From positions 2,344 to 7,746 of the forward strand of contig CAJTMQ010000068.1 in the NCBI GenBank assembly GCA_910577215.1: a stretch of 5,403 bases of DNA, in the 5' to 3' direction. This document shows, piece after piece, positions 5,402-5,403 of the stretch; position 1 is the stretch's first letter; each line of letters opens with the position of its first letter. The stretch is from an uncultured Eubacterium sp. (GTDB taxonomy: Bacteria > Bacillota > Clostridia > Oscillospirales > Acutalibacteraceae). Below the pieces are notes generated by a model, which worked only from the letters and a program-made list of their open reading frames with translations, did not search any database and was not told the origin of the DNA. Both the position numbers and the translations under genes were made by a program.

Positions 5402-5403
5402 CT

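Overview
The window looks like chromosomal DNA from a low-GC anaerobic Firmicute, most likely a gut or rumen Clostridia (Ruminococcaceae/Oscillospiraceae-like). The clues are an AT-rich base composition, GGAGG-type ribosome binding sites, short A/T-flanked hairpin terminators, an ECF sigma factor paired with a membrane protein of a style common in Clostridia, and a LacX-type mutarotase. I see no mobile element, CRISPR array, tRNA or rRNA. The genus assignment is an inference; no similarity search was possible.

Layout. (1) 1-240, plus strand: the C-terminal end of a multi-pass membrane acyltransferase (acyltransferase 3 / OafA-like), cut by the window edge and closed by a strong hairpin terminator that contains its own stop codon. 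(2) 298-1810, plus strand: a two-gene unit of an ECF sigma factor (171 aa) overlapping by 11 bp a single-pass membrane protein (335 aa) that is probably its anti-sigma or signal-sensing partner. The partner lacks the zinc-type anti-sigma motif. A possible ECF-like promoter sits in the 32 bp between the upstream terminator and the sigma gene, placed so that the transcript would begin about at the GTG start codon. (3) 1811-1858: a perfect 12-bp hairpin between convergent genes, usable in both directions. (4) 1859-2434, minus strand: an unrecognised, strongly acidic 191-aa protein. (5) 2435-2565: a compact divergent regulatory region with back-to-back promoters and an 8-bp dyad touching both -35 boxes. 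(6) 2566-5366, plus strand: an aldose 1-epimerase (LacX-type) gene followed 29 bp later by a full-length glutamine-dependent NAD+ synthetase (nadE), then a terminator at the window end.

How they work together. The sigma/partner pair is a self-contained signal-transduction cassette that probably responds to an extracytoplasmic signal. The epimerase and nadE are probably co-transcribed, joining a sugar-handling enzyme to NAD synthesis, although no direct biochemical link is evident. The acidic protein and the epimerase-nadE unit diverge from one promoter region and may share a regulator. Nothing here proves a new system. The most promising second looks are the dyad over the divergent promoters, the unrecognised sigma partner, the possibly leaderless autoregulated sigma gene and the acidic orphan.
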